This document shows positions 36,257 to 45,380 of a stretch of DNA of 64,000 bases, in pieces; within the stretch, counting starts at the first letter, position 1, and each line of letters begins with the position of its first letter. The notes under the pieces were generated by a model. That model worked only from the letters and a program-made list of their open reading frames with translations. It was not told where the DNA came from and made no database searches. A program made the translations under genes and the position numbers. This DNA is from Rheinheimera maricola. Its GTDB lineage: Bacteria > Pseudomonadota > Gammaproteobacteria > Enterobacterales > Alteromonadaceae. The stretch lies in the NCBI RefSeq assembly GCF_016918075.2, contig NZ_JAERPS020000007.1, positions 186,001 through 250,000 on the forward strand, in the 5' to 3' direction.

Positions 36257-37443
36257 TCAGCGTCGCTGGCAGCATGTTGCTCAAACGGTTGCTGCCAAAG
36301 CTGGCTAAGCGAGATACATAACACACCAACCAGCATCAGAATGGCAAACGGCAGTGGTGTGGCATTGTAAAATAACGCCAGCAATGGCCCTGCCAGTGCA
36401 CCTATACCAAACCTAAGCGTGCCGATAACGGCTGTGGCAGTGCCGCTATTGTCAGGAAATTTCATCAAGATCATCGCATCGGCGTTGGTAGCAATCAGGC
36501 TTAGGCTTGCCATTAAAGGCGCTATACTCAGCACAGTAAATACTAAACCTAACTGCCAGAAGTTAAACAATGTCAGTGCGCTGGCGCTGGCAAGCGCCAC
36601 AGCCAAACCGGCTCTTAGCATGCGCTGCGGCCCAAGACGACTGACCATCCTGCTGTTAATAAAGTTAGCTAGCATTAGCATCACTACATTAAAACCAAAC
36701 AACAGACTGAATTGTTGTTCATCCACGCCAAAGTATTTGATATAAACAAAGGGCACAGCAGTTAAAAAACAAAAAAATGAAAATGAGGCAAACATCGAAG
36801 TTGCTATGTCGGGCCGTGCCGACACCCGGCTAAACACCACTTTGTAGCCAGCAAAAAAAGCTAACCGCTGTTGGGTGCCGGCAGGGCGAATTTCTGGCAA
36901 GTAGCGCCAACACAGCAACAAGATCAGCAGGCCATAAGCCGCTAGCGTGACAAATATCATTTGCCAGTTGGCTAGCCATAACACACCACTGCCAATAGCG
37001 GGTGCCAGCAACGGTGCCAGCATCATGATCATCGATACGTACGACATGCCTTTAGCGGTGTGTTCCTGATAAATATGCCGTACTATACCGGGTACTACTA
37101 CGGTGGCTGCGGCACCACATAGTGCTTGTAGCGCACGCCAAAATAAAAACCACTCAATACTACTTACCAGGCTTAGCGCTATACTGGCTAAAACAAAACC
37201 GGTTAAACCAAAGATTGCCAGTGGTCGCCTGCCGAAGCTGTCGGCTAGCGGGCCACAAATCAGCATGCTAATACCAAAAAAGGCCAGAAAAATACTCAAT
37301 GACTGCTGCACCATGCCGATAGAGGTATCCAATTGTTGCGCCATTAATGGCATAGCGGGGAGATACATATCTATTGCCAATGGTGTTGTGGCAACAACAG
37401 CAGCCAGCAAAATAATAATCCAGCCAGCAGGTTTATGTGACAT
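36253..37443 (-). CDS. Bcr/CflA-family MFS drug exporter
   Basis: A 396-aa MFS protein with 12 helices. The Bcr/CflA signature appears early (TPLAIDMYLPAMPLMAQQL), then GPLADSFGRRPLAIFGL (MFS motif A). Family members expel bicyclomycin, chloramphenicol and similar compounds by proton antiport. AAGG precedes the start. It is convergent with the 50-aa acidic gene. Confidence 0.9.
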   Translation of the reverse strand: MSHKPAGWIIILLAAVVATTPLAIDMYLPAMPLMAQQLDTSIGMVQQSLSIFLAFFGISMLICGPLADSFGRRPLAIFGLTGFVLASIALSLVSSIEWFLFWRALQALCGAAATVVVPGIVRHIYQEHTAKGMSYVSMIMMLAPLLAPAIGSGVLWLANWQMIFVTLAAYGLLILLLCWRYLPEIRPAGTQQRLAFFAGYKVVFSRVSARPDIATSMFASFSFFCFLTAVPFVYIKYFGVDEQQFSLLFGFNVVMLMLANFINSRMVSRLGPQRMLRAGLAVALASASALTLFNFWQLGLVFTVLSIAPLMASLSLIATNADAMILMKFPDNSGTATAVIGTLRFGIGALAGPLLALFYNATPLPFAILMLVGVLCISLSQLWQQPFEQHAASDAD

Positions 37444-37619
37444 CAGGCCTTAACTCGTAATAGGGCAGCACTGCATAATACGCGGTTTTGGCTAAGGCGG
37501 CTAACCGTGGAATGTAAAAATAGGTAAACAGATATGTCAGCATGTGCTGCTGTGGATTGCAATTTGCCCCGCAAAGCTTTGTAATAGTGATTACCAACAT
37601 AAACAGTTGTAACCCACCT

Positions 37620-38363
37620 ATGCTATTACGTTCCTTTTGGATCTACTGCTGTTGGCTATTGAGCAGTTTCACGCTGCTGGCTGCAGAGCCAATTCGTGTG
37701 GGGTTACATTTGTCAGCGCCCTGGTCGTTTTATAATGCCAATAGTGAGTTGGATGGTATTGAATATCGGTTAGTGTCGCGCATTTTTCAGCTTGCCGCAG
37801 TTCCGGTAGTGTATGAGCTACATAGCTATAGTCGGTTACTGAAGCAGTTCAATGATAAAAAGCTCGACTGTGCTTCGCCGGTAGCTATGGCAATAGAAGG
37901 CGCTTTTTATACTGAAGCCTATTTACCATTTCAAGATGTGGTTGCAAGCAAGCACGACGCACCGTTTAATATTGCCCAACTTGCTGATTTAAAACATAAA
38001 CGCATCGTGGCGTACCAACAAGCCAGCCAGGTTTTGGGGGCTGAGTTTCGTGAGGCTATTAGTACAGCCAACTACATTGAGCTGGCAGAGCGTGAAGTGC
38101 AATTGGAGTTATTATTCAGTGACCGCGTTGACCTGGTTGTGGGTGAACGGCGTGTGCTGCAATACTTGGCTGCAACGTTGGCACCTGCGTATAGCCTGCG
38201 CACCTATGCCTTATTTGCAGAGAAAAGTTACCCGGCAGCCTGCTGGCAGCCGGAGCTGGTGCAGTTGTTTAACCGTGAACTGCTAAAGATGCAGCAAAGT
38301 GGTGAGCTGGCAGCCATTTTACAGCGCTTTGATGAAATACCTCTGGCGATCGGTACAAAATAG
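37620..38363 (+). CDS. Periplasmic family-3 solute-binding-like protein
   Basis: The start at 37620 is chosen because a signal peptide follows directly (residues 1-22, before AEPIRVG); the frame is open 26 codons upstream without a credible signal or ribosome site. The 247-aa product has the binding-lobe pattern GLHLSAPWSFYNA, LDGIEYRLVSRIFQLA and YSRLLKQFNDKKLDCASPVA. An orphan like the other three in the window; ligand unknown. Confidence 0.7.
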   Translation: MLLRSFWIYCCWLLSSFTLLAAEPIRVGLHLSAPWSFYNANSELDGIEYRLVSRIFQLAAVPVVYELHSYSRLLKQFNDKKLDCASPVAMAIEGAFYTEAYLPFQDVVASKHDAPFNIAQLADLKHKRIVAYQQASQVLGAEFREAISTANYIELAEREVQLELLFSDRVDLVVGERRVLQYLAATLAPAYSLRTYALFAEKSYPAACWQPELVQLFNRELLKMQQSGELAAILQRFDEIPLAIGTK

Positions 38364-38419
38364 CCTTACGCCGCACAATACGTTTATACTGATTAAAATA
38401 AGACTGTCGGGTAGGCATA

Positions 38420-39094
38420 ATGAAAAAAACTAAAATAATTACAACGGATGAAATCCTGCTGACATTATGTCAGTCGGTAACGAAAGTGTTATCTGGTGCG
38501 GGCAACAGTAATGTGGCGTATTCGCCAATGGTGCAAAAGATTCAAAAAACCTGCCTGCGTCCTGATCTTGGTTGCTTTGTGCTGTTTGATGGTGGTTTTT
38601 CCGGGCTGGTAATCATTAACTTTACCGCTCAGGCGGCGATGGAGATTTATAAAAAGTATCTGATGAGCATGGGAATGCCTGAGTCAGAGCTGGCACAGTT
38701 TCACACGTCCGATGAAGTGGGCAATGTGATGGGTGAACTGATGAACCAAATTGTTGGCGACTTCACCAATACTGTGCGTTACGACCTGCAAACCTCAATC
38801 AATCAAAGCCAGCCGAAAATGATGGCAATTAATAAACAAGTACAAATTTTAATCAACACCCAGTTAGACCAGCCGCAGGCGCGTCGGGTTACGTTTAGCA
38901 CACCAGAGCACAATATCTTTTATCTTGAGTTGGCAATGGATAAAACTGAATTTATTCAGTTGCATGACTTCGAAAAAGTAGAGCAAGAGCATCCAGACGA
39001 TATTCTGGCCAATGCTCAGCAATATACCCCTGAAAATACGGTTAGTGCCGACATGGAAGTTGACGACGATTTTCTGAAGAACCTGGGATTATAA
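38420..39094 (+). CDS. DUF3334 family protein (CheX-like)
   Basis: A 224-aa cytoplasmic protein: opening MKKTKIITTDEILLTLCQSV, then a central FDGGFSGLVIINFTAQAAME and HTSDEVGNVMGELMNQIVGD. The latter resembles the helix of CheX/FliY-type CheY-P phosphatases (Exxx..N), suggesting a chemotaxis-related fold. It is found mostly in marine gammaproteobacteria. The gene overlaps by 6 bp with the convergent histidine-kinase gene. Activity not proven. Confidence 0.7.
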   Translation: MKKTKIITTDEILLTLCQSVTKVLSGAGNSNVAYSPMVQKIQKTCLRPDLGCFVLFDGGFSGLVIINFTAQAAMEIYKKYLMSMGMPESELAQFHTSDEVGNVMGELMNQIVGDFTNTVRYDLQTSINQSQPKMMAINKQVQILINTQLDQPQARRVTFSTPEHNIFYLELAMDKTEFIQLHDFEKVEQEHPDDILANAQQYTPENTVSADMEVDDDFLKNLGL

Positions 39095-40315
39095 TGGCGG
39101 TTGTTGCATCGGTAAGCGCAGGCTAAAGCAGGCGCCACCGAGGCCCGACTCGCTTACGCGGATACTGCCATGATGCCACTGCATCACGCGTTGCACTATA
39201 GCTAGGCCTAAACCGTATCCCCCCCCTTGCTTATTGCGACTGGCTTCCAACCGAAAAAATGGCTTGAGTATATCGTGGCGCACTGCTACCGGAATGCCTG
39301 GGCCATCGTCCTCAACGCTTATAATCCAGTGCTGTTGCTGCGACTGTAATGTCAGGCTGATTTGTTGCCTGGCGTATTTTTTGGCGTTAACCAGCAGGTT
39401 TTGCAGCGCCCGTTCGAGATAATGTGCATCAGCGAATAGCATTGCCTGTGTTGGCAAATGCAACGCAATTGTCGCGCCGGGCAAAGGTGCTAGCTTTTCC
39501 TGTACATTGTTTATCAGCTCATTTAAATCAATGTACTGTAGTTGTAACGGTAATTGGCCGGTTTCCAGCCTGGCGTAATCCAAAATCTCATCGACCAGTT
39601 GTTGCAGCTCGCGCACGTCAGCTGACATTAATTTACGCTCATCGTCCGTTAGTCCGCCGGCCATTTCCAGCGCAAAGTTTAGTCTGGCAATTGGCGTGCG
39701 CAGTTCGTGTGATACCGCATGTGTCATTTCACGTTGCAAGTTAAGTAGCGCGCGGATCTGCTCGCGCATCTGTTCAAAACTTGTGGCAATGGGCGCAATA
39801 AAGGAGCGGGCGGGTAAGACGATGTTGCTGTCACGATTTGCAGCAAACTGCACTAAACCACGCTGCAAGCTGCGAATATCACGGGCAACCGGCCATAGCC
39901 ATAAAGCTAAGGCTACGGCCAGCAGTAAGAAAAATAACAGGGTAAACCAAATAGTATCGGCTTGTTGTTGTAGCTCCAACGGCCCGATACGCCACAATTG
40001 CTGTTGCTGCTGGTAATAAAAGTACACTGTATCGGCTTCAAAAAGATTAATTATTTGGCCACTGTCGAGTTGTTGCTGCTCAGACGGCAGCCAGCTAATG
40101 CTGTCAGCCGGTACAGCGATGTAGGGCAAGGTCAAGGTTTGCTGCCACTTGGCAGGCGGGTGTTGCAATTGTTGTTGTAATAAGTTTACGTAGCTGGATA
40201 ACCAAGGCGGTGGCGTTTCGGGTTGCCATTGTTGCCATAGTTGTTCTACCGCCCAACCAATACCGAGCAGCACCAGAAAAATAAACAGATAAAAATGCCA
40301 GAATAAACGCTGCAT
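39089..40315 (-). CDS. Sensor histidine kinase (RstB-like)
   Basis: A 408-aa kinase with two helices (about 5-22 and 130-150) flanking a short periplasmic sensor of ~105 residues, a HAMP-like segment, H-box MTHAVSHELRTPIARLNFAL, N-box LLVNAKKYARQQ, and G-boxes EDDGPGIP and GGYGLGLAIV. It is last in a minus-strand operon MipA-DUF3019-RR-HK, the genes abutting or overlapping. It partners with the regulator just upstream. The signal is unknown. Confidence 0.9.
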   Translation of the reverse strand: MQRLFWHFYLFIFLVLLGIGWAVEQLWQQWQPETPPPWLSSYVNLLQQQLQHPPAKWQQTLTLPYIAVPADSISWLPSEQQQLDSGQIINLFEADTVYFYYQQQQQLWRIGPLELQQQADTIWFTLLFFLLLAVALALWLWPVARDIRSLQRGLVQFAANRDSNIVLPARSFIAPIATSFEQMREQIRALLNLQREMTHAVSHELRTPIARLNFALEMAGGLTDDERKLMSADVRELQQLVDEILDYARLETGQLPLQLQYIDLNELINNVQEKLAPLPGATIALHLPTQAMLFADAHYLERALQNLLVNAKKYARQQISLTLQSQQQHWIISVEDDGPGIPVAVRHDILKPFFRLEASRNKQGGGYGLGLAIVQRVMQWHHGSIRVSESGLGGACFSLRLPMQQPPL

Positions 40316-40329
40316 GGAGTTTCGCCGGC

Positions 40330-41019
40330 TTACCAGGCGTCTGCAACAAACAAATAGCCTTTACCCCAAACCGTTTTAATCCGAAATGGTGTTTCAGCAT
40401 TGTCGCCCAGTTTGCGACGTAAGTGAGAGATCCGTACATCTACGGTACGGTCCAGCCCATCATATTCCCGACCAATAATCTGTTGATGGATGGCTTCACG
40501 TTTTACGGTTTGGCCTGCATGGCGTGCCAACATCCAGAGTAAATCAAATTCGTAACTTGTCAGTTCAACGCGCTCGTTGTTGTACCAGGCTTCGCGTGCG
40601 CGTTGTTTTAGCATTAAGTCACCAAATTGCAGCTCTTGTTGTTCAGCGGGGGCCGGCGTTTTTGTGCGGCGCAGCAGGGCGTTAATCCTGGCGACCAGTA
40701 CACGCGGCTCCACGGGTTTTATCACGTAATCGTCTGCCCCCAACTCCAGTCCCAGCACTTGGTCAATGTCACTTTGCTTTGCAGTAAGAATCAAAATAGG
40801 GCCTTTGTACCAAGGCCGTACCTGACGGCATACGCCAAAGCCGTCTAAGCCGGGTAACATTAAATCCAGCACTATAAGATCGGGTTGAAACTGGCGGCAG
40901 TGATCGGCAACCGCGTCGCCCTGGCTTTGTAGCTGCACGATAAAGCCATGTTGCGTCAGGTAACTTTGTACTAAGGACGCCAGACGTGAATCGTCTTCGA
41001 CTAACAGGATACGGGCCAT
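40330..41019 (-). CDS. OmpR-family response regulator (RstA-like)
   Basis: The ATG at 41019 shares one base with the stop of the DUF3019 gene, with GGAG 9 bases upstream, so translation is coupled. The 229-aa protein has a receiver domain (EDD at 8-10, phospho-acceptor Asp52 in VLDLMLPGLDG) and a C-terminal winged helix (RIKTVWGKGYLF, VDVRISHLRRKLGD). It should control gene expression in response to the RstB-like kinase encoded downstream. Confidence 0.92.
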   Translation of the reverse strand: MARILLVEDDSRLASLVQSYLTQHGFIVQLQSQGDAVADHCRQFQPDLIVLDLMLPGLDGFGVCRQVRPWYKGPILILTAKQSDIDQVLGLELGADDYVIKPVEPRVLVARINALLRRTKTPAPAEQQELQFGDLMLKQRAREAWYNNERVELTSYEFDLLWMLARHAGQTVKREAIHQQIIGREYDGLDRTVDVRISHLRRKLGDNAETPFRIKTVWGKGYLFVADAW

Positions 41020-41399
41020 TAAAAAATACTCCATGGGCTGGCGATACGTCGTCGCATAGGTTTGCGGCTAAGTACTTTCAGTTCAGTTTGCAACAGTAAG
41101 GTGTCGTTAAACTGGCGTAAGCTTAAAGTGGAATTTTGCCAGTTAAGTTGCTGTTGCCATTGCCCAATAGTGGCATCCTGCCAGCATTGCAGCTGGTTTT
41201 GGGCAACATAAAGACACAGGCTTTGTGGTGTAGTGCTAACCCAGTGCACCGTTAGTATGGCACTGCAGTCCTGATCAGGCTGTTCAACCAGACAGATTTG
41301 CGGGCTAATATTCCAGCAAAGCGCAGCTTCACAGGGGGCAGGGGCGCCCTGTGCTGCAGTGATTCCGTTCATTGCCAGCATCAACCATAAACCGAACAT
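41019..41399 (-). CDS. DUF3019 periplasmic protein
   Basis: A 126-aa secreted protein (signal about 1-19) with the DUF3019 pattern: SPQICLVEQPDQDC, a short beta region ending SLCLYVAQNQLQCW, four or more Cys likely in disulfides. DUF3019 genes sit beside RstA/RstB-like systems in Alteromonadales. The start overlaps the upstream MipA gene by one base and the stop overlaps the regulator, so the operon is tightly coupled. It may modulate the sensor; this is inference. Confidence 0.75.
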   Translation of the reverse strand: MFGLWLMLAMNGITAAQGAPAPCEAALCWNISPQICLVEQPDQDCSAILTVHWVSTTPQSLCLYVAQNQLQCWQDATIGQWQQQLNWQNSTLSLRQFNDTLLLQTELKVLSRKPMRRRIASPWSIF

Positions 41400-42250
41400 T
41401 AATAAAACCGGTAACTCACGCCTAAAAACCAGGTTGTTACCTTATCAGACCGCACCAGCGGGCTTTGTGTCATAGCATCATCCAGATGTAGATAGCGGAC
41501 AAAAGCCAATAATGAAACACGCTCAGAAAGGGGCTTTTGCCAATTTAACCGCAGCTCGGGCTGCCAGCTAGGTTTGCCATTATAGCGTGGCAGGAATAGC
41601 GCTTCATTATCATCAATGCCGTAGTAAGTATCAATAAGTTTGGCGCTTTTCCAATATAACCGCAGGCTTAACTGCCAACTGCTGCTAAATTTTTGCCAAC
41701 CACGATTCAGGCTGATACTGGCATGCTGGCCGTTATAGCTATTACTGATGTCCTGCCACAGCGCAGCCTGAGCTTGCCAGGTGTCGCTAAACCAGTCTAG
41801 CTGTACACCAAGATCGAACGCGGTAGGCCTTTTATTAACTTGTTGCAATGTAATATCGGCCCTGCTGACGAATGCGGTTTCAAGTGCCGGCCCCACCGTC
41901 GCTGTGTTAAATTGCAATACATTGCCACTAAACCATTTTTTGAAATAGCCTTTTTCCTGATTCAGCTGGCCTAACACACTCAGTTGCACATTGTCTGATA
42001 ACGCCATGCTGCTGCCGAGGATGCCGTTATCGAAAAACCAATGTTCGCTGTAATAATAGATCTCTGGCAGAACAACCAAGGAGAGTTCTTTGCCACCATG
42101 CAATGGATTACTACGCTGGCCATAACCCAGCGCCATGCTCAGATGCAGTTGTTGTTGAGCCACGCACTGCGGCCCTTCAGTGCAGGGTTCAGTATTGCTG
42201 GCGCTGCTTTGCCAGCTATGTAACATGAACAGTAAAAGCAGATATCGCAA
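41399..42250 (-). CDS. MipA/OmpV-family outer-membrane protein
   Basis: A 283-aa protein with a signal peptide (1-17). The barrel has the MipA/OmpV pattern: LSMALGYGQRSNPLHGG, then LVVLPEIYYYSEHWFFDNG, and the C-terminal end TTWFLGVSYRFY with aromatic terminal residue. Members are outer-membrane barrels linked to murein-lytic complexes or antibiotic response. It leads the operon DUF3019-RR-HK, so its expression is probably controlled by this two-component system. Confidence 0.8.
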   Translation of the reverse strand: MRYLLLLFMLHSWQSSASNTEPCTEGPQCVAQQQLHLSMALGYGQRSNPLHGGKELSLVVLPEIYYYSEHWFFDNGILGSSMALSDNVQLSVLGQLNQEKGYFKKWFSGNVLQFNTATVGPALETAFVSRADITLQQVNKRPTAFDLGVQLDWFSDTWQAQAALWQDISNSYNGQHASISLNRGWQKFSSSWQLSLRLYWKSAKLIDTYYGIDDNEALFLPRYNGKPSWQPELRLNWQKPLSERVSLLAFVRYLHLDDAMTQSPLVRSDKVTTWFLGVSYRFY

Positions 42251-42512
42251 TCTTCACCTGTCGTCGATTATTTCTATACCATCGCTAGTCTAGCAACTAG
42301 TTTGCTGCGTTATAAGCAGGCATAACAATGTTTCACAATTCAGCCGTACTAAGCGGGCTTAGCAACAGTGAATTTTAGCCTGCAGATGAAAATTGAATCC
42401 CCTGGCAATACCCTCTATGATAAGGCCAGAATAATACTAATATATCCAGCGTAAGCGATTGCAGCTGGTATTAATATCCGCAGTAATTTCGCTGTAATAG
42501 CAGAGCATTTTG

Positions 42513-43541
42513 ATGAAAGACAAAGCTACTTCCTTCGACATAGCTTATATGGCTGGTGTATCGCAGTCTACGGTTTCACGTGCACTGCGCAACAGCCCGC
42601 AAGTAAATAAAGAAACGCGAGATAAAGTGCAGGCGATTGCGCGGCAGTTAAATTACAAAGTAGACAAAAACGCCAGCAATTTGCGCCAACAGCGCAGCAG
42701 CACGCTGGCGCTGTTATTGTTTGAAGACCCCACTACGGATGAATCATTGATAAATCCGTTTTTCTTGTCGATGTTAGGCAGTATTACCCGCGCCTGCGCC
42801 AAACGCGGCCAGGATTTGCTGGTGTCGTTTCAGCAACTTAGCGATGACTGGCACGCCGACTATGAAGACAGTAATAAAGCCGATGGCATTATTCTGCTTG
42901 GTTACGGCGACTACAAAGATTACGAGGAAAAACTGGCTAAGTTATTAGCCCAGGAAACACATTTTGTCTGCTGGGGCGCTGAAGTACTAGGCCATCCGGA
43001 GTTTACCTTGCGTAGCAATAACCGCGAAGGTGGCCGGTTAGCTGGCGAGCACTTGCTGGCGACTGGGCATAAAAAATTCGCCTTTGTTGGCAATGCTTCC
43101 GAAGGTAGCCCGGAATTTAGTGAGCGTTATCTCGGCTTTATTGCCGCGTTAGAAACTGCCGGTATTAATGCCGAGCAAGTACCGCATTTTGATGCGATAA
43201 CGACGGAGAGTGCTGGCGACGCGGCTACCGAGCAATTATTGGCCGCCGGACATCAGTTAGACGCCATCTTCTGCGCCAGTGATTTAATAGCCATTGGCGT
43301 GATGCGTTGCCTGAAGCGGCGTAATTTGCGCGTACCAGAAGATATTGCGGTAATGGGCTTTGATGATATTCCGGTGGCGTCTTTTGCTACGCCGGCACTG
43401 AGCACTATTCAGCAAGATACCACCCAGGCCGGTGAATTGCTGGTCAACAACCTGCTACAGCTAATCAACAATCAACCTATCACCATCAGCCAGATAGAAC
43501 CCAAGCTGATTATCCGTCAGTCTTGTGGTGCGCGCGAATAA
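42513..43541 (+). CDS. LacI-family regulator, probably of maltose genes
   Basis: A 342-aa LacI/GalR protein: HTH SFDIAYMAGVSQSTVSRALR and hinge ARQLNYKVDKNASNLRQQ, then a periplasmic-binding-like effector domain (FVGNASEGSPEFSERYLGF, MGFDDIPVASFATPALSTI). The ATG at 42513 follows an in-frame TTG. The 3' end overlaps the convergent SulP gene by 25 bp. The GH13 and MalT-like genes at 46.5-49.9 kb, with palindromic CG-centred operators between them, make a maltodextrin-responsive role likely. Confidence 0.88.
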   Translation: MKDKATSFDIAYMAGVSQSTVSRALRNSPQVNKETRDKVQAIARQLNYKVDKNASNLRQQRSSTLALLLFEDPTTDESLINPFFLSMLGSITRACAKRGQDLLVSFQQLSDDWHADYEDSNKADGIILLGYGDYKDYEEKLAKLLAQETHFVCWGAEVLGHPEFTLRSNNREGGRLAGEHLLATGHKKFAFVGNASEGSPEFSERYLGFIAALETAGINAEQVPHFDAITTESAGDAATEQLLAAGHQLDAIFCASDLIAIGVMRCLKRRNLRVPEDIAVMGFDDIPVASFATPALSTIQQDTTQAGELLVNNLLQLINNQPITISQIEPKLIIRQSCGARE

Positions 43542-45250
43542 AGCTGCTCCAATGCTTCACGCAGGGTTGGGTAAAAGCTTAACACGCCAGGTAGGGGTTG
43601 TACGCCTGCGCGGGCTAGTGTTTTAAGCGGTTGAAACTGTAAGTCGGTAATGAGCAGCTCAGTGTTATTTTTGCTGCATTTACTGAGCAGTTTATTCAGC
43701 GCGGCCAGACCACCGGCGTCTAACAGCGGCACACCATCCATATACAACACTATGCCGCGGCTGTGTCCGGTGAGCTGAGCGATATCAGCAAAAATGCGCT
43801 CGGCGGCGGCAAAAAACAATGGGCCGCTAATTTTCAGTACTTGCCAGCCGTCGGGTATCGGTTGCTCTACCTGTTTGCGATTGCTGCTGATATCGGTAAC
43901 TCTGCTCATTTCGGCAATTTCTTTTACAAAAAGCAAAGCGGCGAGCAGGATGCCGGTGGTAATGGCGATCACCATATCAAACAGCACGGTGAGGCTAAAA
44001 CAGGTAATAAACACCCAAATATCGCTGCGTGGTGCGGTTTTCAGTAAACGCACTGCTTTGGGCGCTTCGCTCATATTCCACGCCACTATAATAAGTAACG
44101 CCGCCAGTGCAGCCATTGGCAGATAAGACAGCAGTTGCGCCAACAATACTAAGCCGAGCAACAGCACCAACGCATGCACCATCGCCGCAAAGGGTGATTG
44201 CGCCCCGGCTTTAAAGTTCGCCGATGAGCGCGCCAGAGCTGCTGTGGCAGTAATGCCGCCGAAAAATGGTGTAATAATATTGCCCAGGCCCTGACCGAAT
44301 AGCTCACTATTCGCACTGTGGCGCCGGCCCGACATGCCATCCAGTACCACTGCACACAGCAAGGACTCAATTGCGCCCAGCATGGCCATAGCAAAGGCGG
44401 CAGCCAGCAGGTCTTTTGCCAGTTGCCAGCTAAAGGTAAGCATTTGGCCTTCCGGCCCGGGGCGTAACCAAGGCCAGTCAAAATAGGGTAAATAGGGTGG
44501 AATACCATTGCCGCTGCTGCCGTCTGGCGCGGTGTAACTAAAGCGCGAGCCGATAGTATCCAGCTCAAAGCCAAACTGCAGTAGTAACAAAGCCAGCACG
44601 GTGCCGGTAAACAGCGCTGGTAAATGCGCCGGTACTACCGTTTTTAGTTTTGGCCATAGCAGCATTACCGCCATTGTAACGCTGGCTACCAGCAGGCTAG
44701 GCGAAGACAATTGCGGTAAATTCTGCGCCAGGGCCAGCAGTTTATCGACATAATGCTCCGGCATATCTGCTATGGCTAAGCCAAAAAAGTCTTTAATTTG
44801 TAAGGTGGCAATAACCACGGCTATACCGCCGGTAAAGCCAAGGGTGACAGACTCAGGAATATATTCTATTAGCCGGCCGAGGCGCATAACGGCCATGACC
44901 AGCAGCAAAATGCCGGACAACACCGTGGCTATAAGCAGGCCGCTTAAACCGTATTTCAATGCCACTGGATACAGAATAACCACAAAGGCGGCAGTAGGGC
45001 CGCTGATGCTGTAACGCGCGCCGCCGGTAAGGGCAATGACAAAACCGGCAATAATGGCGGTATAGAGGCCGTATTGCGGTGCCACGCCCGAGGCTATTGC
45101 CAATGCCATCGCCAGTGGTATGGCAATAATGCCGACAGAAACACCGGCCAGCAGATCTTTACCTAATTTATTCAGATCATAGCCTTCGGCCAGCGCCTCG
45201 CGCAGCGCATGGCCGATACGCAGGGAAAACAGGTGAGGACGGTCAGACAC
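43517..45250 (-). CDS. SulP-family anion transporter with STAS domain
   Basis: A GTG at 45250 is chosen because GGAG is 5 bases upstream; it yields 578 aa. The membrane part has ~12-14 helices with the family motif GVSVGIIAIPLAMALAIASG and GARYSISGPTAAFVVILYP. A cytoplasmic STAS domain ends the protein (VLYMDGVPLLDAGGLAALNK). SulP proteins carry sulfate, bicarbonate, dicarboxylates and other anions. Its place between the regulator and the starch genes looks incidental. Confidence 0.9.
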   Translation of the reverse strand: MSDRPHLFSLRIGHALREALAEGYDLNKLGKDLLAGVSVGIIAIPLAMALAIASGVAPQYGLYTAIIAGFVIALTGGARYSISGPTAAFVVILYPVALKYGLSGLLIATVLSGILLLVMAVMRLGRLIEYIPESVTLGFTGGIAVVIATLQIKDFFGLAIADMPEHYVDKLLALAQNLPQLSSPSLLVASVTMAVMLLWPKLKTVVPAHLPALFTGTVLALLLLQFGFELDTIGSRFSYTAPDGSSGNGIPPYLPYFDWPWLRPGPEGQMLTFSWQLAKDLLAAAFAMAMLGAIESLLCAVVLDGMSGRRHSANSELFGQGLGNIITPFFGGITATAALARSSANFKAGAQSPFAAMVHALVLLLGLVLLAQLLSYLPMAALAALLIIVAWNMSEAPKAVRLLKTAPRSDIWVFITCFSLTVLFDMVIAITTGILLAALLFVKEIAEMSRVTDISSNRKQVEQPIPDGWQVLKISGPLFFAAAERIFADIAQLTGHSRGIVLYMDGVPLLDAGGLAALNKLLSKCSKNNTELLITDLQFQPLKTLARAGVQPLPGVLSFYPTLREALEQLYSRAPQD

Positions 45251-45343
45251 CACAACTCCGCTACAGCAGAACAGGTGACATGAGTTTAGCAAATCGGCAG
45301 CACTGCCGGTATGCGCTATTAGTCTGACAAATAACTATTTTTC

Positions 45344-45372
45344 TGCCGCTGCAGTGTGGTGCTGCAGCGGCA
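45344..45372. repeat. Perfect 11-bp inverted repeat
   Basis: TGCCGCTGCAG and CTGCAGCGGCA flank a 7-base loop between the stop of the hydrolase gene and the start of SulP. No T-run follows on the minus strand, so it may be a terminator of non-standard kind or an mRNA 3' stabiliser. Confidence 0.45.
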
Positions 45373-45380
45373 ATATAGCA

